DNA from: Pseudomonadota bacterium | GTDB taxonomy: Bacteria > Pseudomonadota > Gammaproteobacteria > Burkholderiales > Rhodocyclaceae | Direction of reading: 5' to 3' | Length of the DNA stretch: 64,000 bases | NCBI GenBank assembly: GCA_018261905.1 | Contig: JAGTRU010000001.1 | Span: forward strand, 470,584-534,583 | Shown: piece after piece, positions 61,486 to 64,000 of the stretch | How positions within the stretch are numbered: the stretch's first letter is position 1 | Layout: each line of letters starts with the position of its first letter | Program-made: the position numbers and the translations under genes | Notes under the pieces: generated by a model | Seen by the model: the letters and a program-made list of their open reading frames with translations, nothing else | Told to the model about the DNA's origin: nothing | Database searches by the model: none

Positions 61486-61511
61486 AAAAAAGCCGGCGTT
61501 GCGGCCGGCTT
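61486..61511 (-). terminator. Probable terminator downstream of the chemotaxis receptor gene
   Basis: AGCCGGC (61491-61497) pairs with GCCGGCT (61504-61510); on the minus strand the stem is followed by a run of T (61490-61486). It lies 146 bases after the receptor stop. Confidence 0.6.
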
Positions 61512-61529
61512 CTGGTTGCAGTATCAAAC

Positions 61530-61571
61530 GGGGCAGAATGATTTACAAAAATGAAATGACTCCGGGCCAGA
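61530..61571 (+). repeat. Dispersed hairpin repeat, copy D (degenerate)
   Basis: Starts GGGGCAGAATGATTTACAAA and ends ACTCCGGGCCAG, then ATGACT. The loop TGATTTACAAAAATGAAATG matches copy C closely, while the right arm has drifted. Confidence 0.55.
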
Positions 61572-61656
61572 TGACTGGCGCGCTTGTACAAATTATTCTA
61601 CGGCGCGCGCGGCGCCCGGCACTGCATTCCTGCCAGCTACTTGCTGTGAACAGGCC

Positions 61657-63276
61657 CTAGACCCTGAAGGAGCCGACCGACGTCTTGAGTCGCTCAGACA
61701 ACTGATCAAGTCCGCGCGAAGCATCCAGACTAAGCGCCAGACTGGCCGAGGTCGCTTCGAGCCCGGAGGTAATCTCTTCCATATTGCGCGCGATATTGTT
61801 GCTGGCTGAAGCCTGTTCCTTCACCGACAGGCTGATCTCATCGACGCCAAGACTCGCGGTCTCGACGCGGGCAATGGTCGTTTCCAGCGCGGCAAGCGTC
61901 CTGGCCATGTTTTCCTGGCTGTACTGCAAGGTATTCACGCCGCGATCCACTGATTTGGCAACCGACTGCGAATTCTCGGCGAGCAGTTTGGTGAGATTTT
62001 CGATGTCCGCGCCGGAGCGGCCCGACTGCTCCGCCAATTTGCGCACTTCATCGGCGACCACGGCGAAGCCCCGGCCGGACTCCCCGGCCCGCGCGGCTTC
62101 GATGGCCGCGTTGAGCGCCAGCAGATTGGTTTGTTCGGCAATCGCCTTGACCTGCTGGGTCAACGCGGAAATCGAACCCGTGTTCCGCATGAATGCTTGC
62201 GTCGTATTCCGTATCTCTTCAACGGCGCCCTGAATTTCCTCGATATTGGCGCTTAGCTGCTCCATGTTGCGCCAGCCCTCGCGACTGCCCGCCAGACTTT
62301 CGTCAGACAGGTTGCGGACCTCGCCGGCTCGATCGGCGACCGAAGCGATGCTCGTCGCCAGTTCTTCGATGGTGCTGGAGATGGCGGCGACAGCGTCACT
62401 CTGATAGCGGACCTTCTCGGCTCCCACTTCGGACTGTTGCCGGACCGTACTCGCGCTTTCGCCAATCAGGCTGGAATCCCGCCGGGCATCGTTCACCAAC
62501 CGTGACAGGCTCCCGTTCATGTGATGCAGCGCCTGCATGAGGGTCGCCGCCTCGTCGCGCCCAACCGCTTCCATCTGCCCGGTCAGATCACCCGAGGCGA
62601 CGCGCTGGGCTGCCTCGACAGCGATCGCCAGCGGCCGCAGGGTACGTCGCCGCAGGGCAAAGACCGTGGCAACCAGAAGCAGGGAACAGAATACGGATAC
62701 CACGGAAACAGAGATCTTGATGAAGCTCGCCGCTTCCGTCGTCAGAGGCGCGAACGCCCGCGAATTCTCCATCATGGCGTCCATGCCCGGGCGCAGTCGC
62801 AGCGCCAGCTCCACCGGCATGGCGCCAGTCTGCGTCGGGAAGGCGGCGATAGTCGCCAACATGCCATCGACGTCGGCAATGTCCTTTTGCGGAAGATCGA
62901 TCAGGGGGCCGAACCCCAACCAGCGCAGGAGTTGCTGCTCAAAGCCGAAGACTTCGTTGTCGGCCCGAACCGCGAGGAGGCGTGCCTGCCCCAGATGCGC
63001 CGAAATGTTTTCAATACGCACATCGGAAGCATTTCTCGCCGCCTGCTCGACGCTACTCAAGGCCGCGTCGATACGCAGCGCAAGCTCCATATGGTTACGT
63101 TCGAGAAAGTGAAATGTGGCGGCTTTTCCCATCAGCCGGACACCGTACATCGTCACGAGTGCGACCAGGATGGCGGTGCCGATTGCTATGGAAAACCGCT
63201 GCTTAAGCGACCACCGACCCTCTGCAAATAGTCCTCCGGTGTTACCAGGCAACTTAGCCCCCTTTAATGAACTCAC
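61657..63276 (-). CDS. Methyl-accepting chemotaxis protein
   Basis: 539 residues, GTG start. Membrane helix 1 at about 28-50, a periplasmic helical sensor of about 140 residues, helix 2 at about 188-208, a HAMP linker ([26 protein letters not shown] in pieces), and a cytoplasmic coiled coil with the highly conserved hairpin tip [19 protein letters not shown] and [18 protein letters not shown]. The tip binds CheA/CheW and controls flagellar direction. The sensed compound is unknown. No C-terminal CheR/CheB pentapeptide tether. Single gene. Confidence 0.94.
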   Translation of the reverse strand: MSSLKGAKLPGNTGGLFAEGRWSLKQRFSIAIGTAILVALVTMYGVRLMGKAATFHFLERNHMELALRIDAALSSVEQAARNASDVRIENISAHLGQARLLAVRADNEVFGFEQQLLRWLGFGPLIDLPQKDIADVDGMLATIAAFPTQTGAMPVELALRLRPGMDAMMENSRAFAPLTTEAASFIKISVSVVSVFCSLLLVATVFALRRRTLRPLAIAVEAAQRVASGDLTGQMEAVGRDEAATLMQALHHMNGSLSRLVNDARRDSSLIGESASTVRQQSEVGAEKVRYQSDAVAAISSTIEELATSIASVADRAGEVRNLSDESLAGSREGWRNMEQLSANIEEIQGAVEEIRNTTQAFMRNTGSISALTQQVKAIAEQTNLLALNAAIEAARAGESGRGFAVVADEVRKLAEQSGRSGADIENLTKLLAENSQSVAKSVDRGVNTLQYSQENMARTLAALETTIARVETASLGVDEISLSVKEQASASNNIARNMEEITSGLEATSASLALSLDASRGLDQLSERLKTSVGSFRV

Positions 63277-63640
63277 TGAATTAATGAAGTCAGGTCAGCA
63301 CCCACTGACCAGTACGCGCTGGATTTACTGCCAGTTTCAAGCGCCTGCCGAATGCTCGGGCGCCAACCTTTCGCCCCCTGAACGTTCGGGCTTCAAGTCA
63401 GGCGCATCGTTGTGAGTAGTCCTACCAAGCACAACAGGGCGACTCGCAAGCCGCCCAAACGCCCGGCCAGAATTTAAAGGAATGCATCCTGACCGCCTAT
63501 TAGACTTTGGTTTAGGTGACACAGAACTCAAGCCGATGCCTGCACGCACGGGAATCTGTCCGGATTCTCTGGAACTTGTCCCGCAAATAAAAAGAGGCCT
63601 GGTGTTCCAGGCCTCCGTTGCATTTCATCGAAATGAATAG
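63277..63640. other. Intergenic region between chemotaxis receptor and cysteine desulfurase genes
   Basis: 364 bases, with receptor promoter sequences expected near its left end and the desulfurase terminator at its right end. Short open frames on both strands have no recognisable features. A stretch around 63465-63497 (GGCCAG ... CCTGACC) vaguely recalls the dispersed repeat but is too degenerate to count. Confidence 0.5.
63589..63615 (-). terminator. Intrinsic terminator of the cysteine desulfurase gene
   Basis: GAGGCCTGG (63594-63602) and CCAGGCCTC (63607-63615) form a perfect 9-bp stem with a 4-base loop, followed on the minus strand by TTTTT. It lies 25 bases after the stop. Confidence 0.9.
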
Positions 63641-64000
63641 TCAGGCAGCAACCTTCCCCTTGCCGCGCGCCAGGCGCCGCACCACGGCGACCATGCGATC
63701 AACTTCCTCGCAGGTGTTGTAGAAGGCCAGGGACGGCCGCACCGTAGCTTCGACGCCGAAACGCCGCAGGATCGGCTGGGCGCAGTGGTGGCCGGAGCGC
63801 ACCGCGATGCCTTCCTCGTTCAATGCCCGGCCGACCTCTTCGGTCGAGTAGCCGGCCAGCACGAAGGAAGCCACGCTCGCCTTGTCCGCCGCCGTGCCGA
63901 TCAGGCGCACGCCGGGAATCGAGGACAGGCCGCGCGTCGCATAGACCAGCAGGTCGTGCTCGTAGCGGGCGATGTTCTCGATGCCGATGCGTTCGACGTA
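63641..64000 (-). CDS. SufS-type cysteine desulfurase, C-terminal part (start outside window)
   Basis: 120 codons of the C-terminus are visible. The segment IAVRSGHHCAQPILRRFG contains the catalytic Cys of group II desulfurases (RxGHHCAxP), followed by ATVRPSLAFYNTCEEVDRMV. The enzyme is a PLP protein that removes sulfur from cysteine for iron-sulfur cluster or other thio-cofactor assembly. Upstream partners lie outside the window, so SufS and related class-V aminotransferase-like desulfurases cannot be told apart with certainty. Confidence 0.9.
   Translation of the reverse strand, partial: YVERIGIENIARYEHDLLVYATRGLSSIPGVRLIGTAADKASVASFVLAGYSTEEVGRALNEEGIAVRSGHHCAQPILRRFGVEATVRPSLAFYNTCEEVDRMVAVVRRLARGKGKVAA

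Larger units (their letters stand above)
61306..61656. other. Intergenic region with a terminator hairpin and repeat copy D
   Basis: 351 bases between the small membrane protein and the chemotaxis receptor. It contains the receptor's probable terminator (61486-61511) and copy D of the dispersed repeat. No gene is supported. Confidence 0.6.

Noticed and set aside
63459..63500. Fifth copy of the dispersed hairpin repeat
   Set aside because: Only GGCCAG and CCTGACC fragments agree; arms do not pair and the loop differs.
1..64000. CRISPR arrays, tRNA or rRNA genes, complete insertion sequences
   Set aside because: No regularly spaced repeats, cloverleaf-like or rRNA-like stretches and no transposase frame were seen on reading both strands.

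Overview
The window looks like a chromosomal segment of a betaproteobacterium, most likely of the Rhodocyclales (Azonexus/Dechloromonas/Azoarcus type). This rests on the high GC content, the style of the Type VI secretion (T6SS) locus, sulfate/methionine ABC operons, an ETF-quinone oxidoreductase next to fabI, and aromatic-acid CoA ligase and chemotaxis genes. It is an inference from gene content, not a database match.

Layout. 1-1.7 kb: end of ETF-QO, then fabI, closed by a bidirectional terminator. 1.7-24.8 kb: a large T6SS locus in divergent blocks. The left-pointing block runs TPR lipoprotein-tssB-tssC-hcp-tssE-tssF-tssG-clpV and ends in a Tae4-like gene that seems to have lost its catalytic residues. 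The right-pointing block is tssJ-tssK-tssL-tssA. A third block points back towards it: M15 peptidase-PAAR-membrane protein with a ketosynthase-like domain-tssM-tagF-OmpA. Twelve of the 13 core genes are present; only vgrG (tssI) is missing. 24.9-28.8 kb: sulfate importer cysT-cysW-cysA with the regulator cysB. 28.9-32.1 kb: an orphan helix-hairpin-helix protein and the methionine importer metQ-metN-metI. 32.2-38.5 kb: an AraC regulator followed by an AhpD-like protein, a Tat-exported ABC import system and an acyl-CoA-dehydrogenase-like flavoprotein, which together look like an uptake/catabolic unit for an unknown, perhaps organosulfur, compound. 38.5-45.7 kb: nitrilase, glycosyltransferase with TetR regulator and palindromic operator, PaaK-like CoA ligase, two alpha/beta hydrolases and an M14 metallopeptidase.

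45.7-55.8 kb: NrtR (Nudix-derived NAD regulator), a Fic protein, a methyltransferase, an AT-rich cassette-like insert with an attC-like remnant, and then an NAD salvage operon pncA-pncB-nadE-nadM/Nudix preceded by an inverted repeat that NrtR could bind. 55.8-57.9 kb: an AT-rich two-gene island, a DGQHR-domain protein (DndB relative) plus an unrecognised helical partner. This is the best candidate here for an undescribed system. 58-64 kb: Tat-exported nitroreductase-like lipoprotein with a DUF6544-like partner, small hypotheticals, a chemotaxis receptor, and the end of a SufS-type cysteine desulfurase.

A family of short hairpin repeats (four copies, all in one orientation, at about 49.7, 57.9, 60.1 and 61.5 kb) marks the accessory part of the window and sits at the edges of the foreign-looking inserts. 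Start codons were re-chosen by Shine-Dalgarno and family alignment where the longest frame looked too long.
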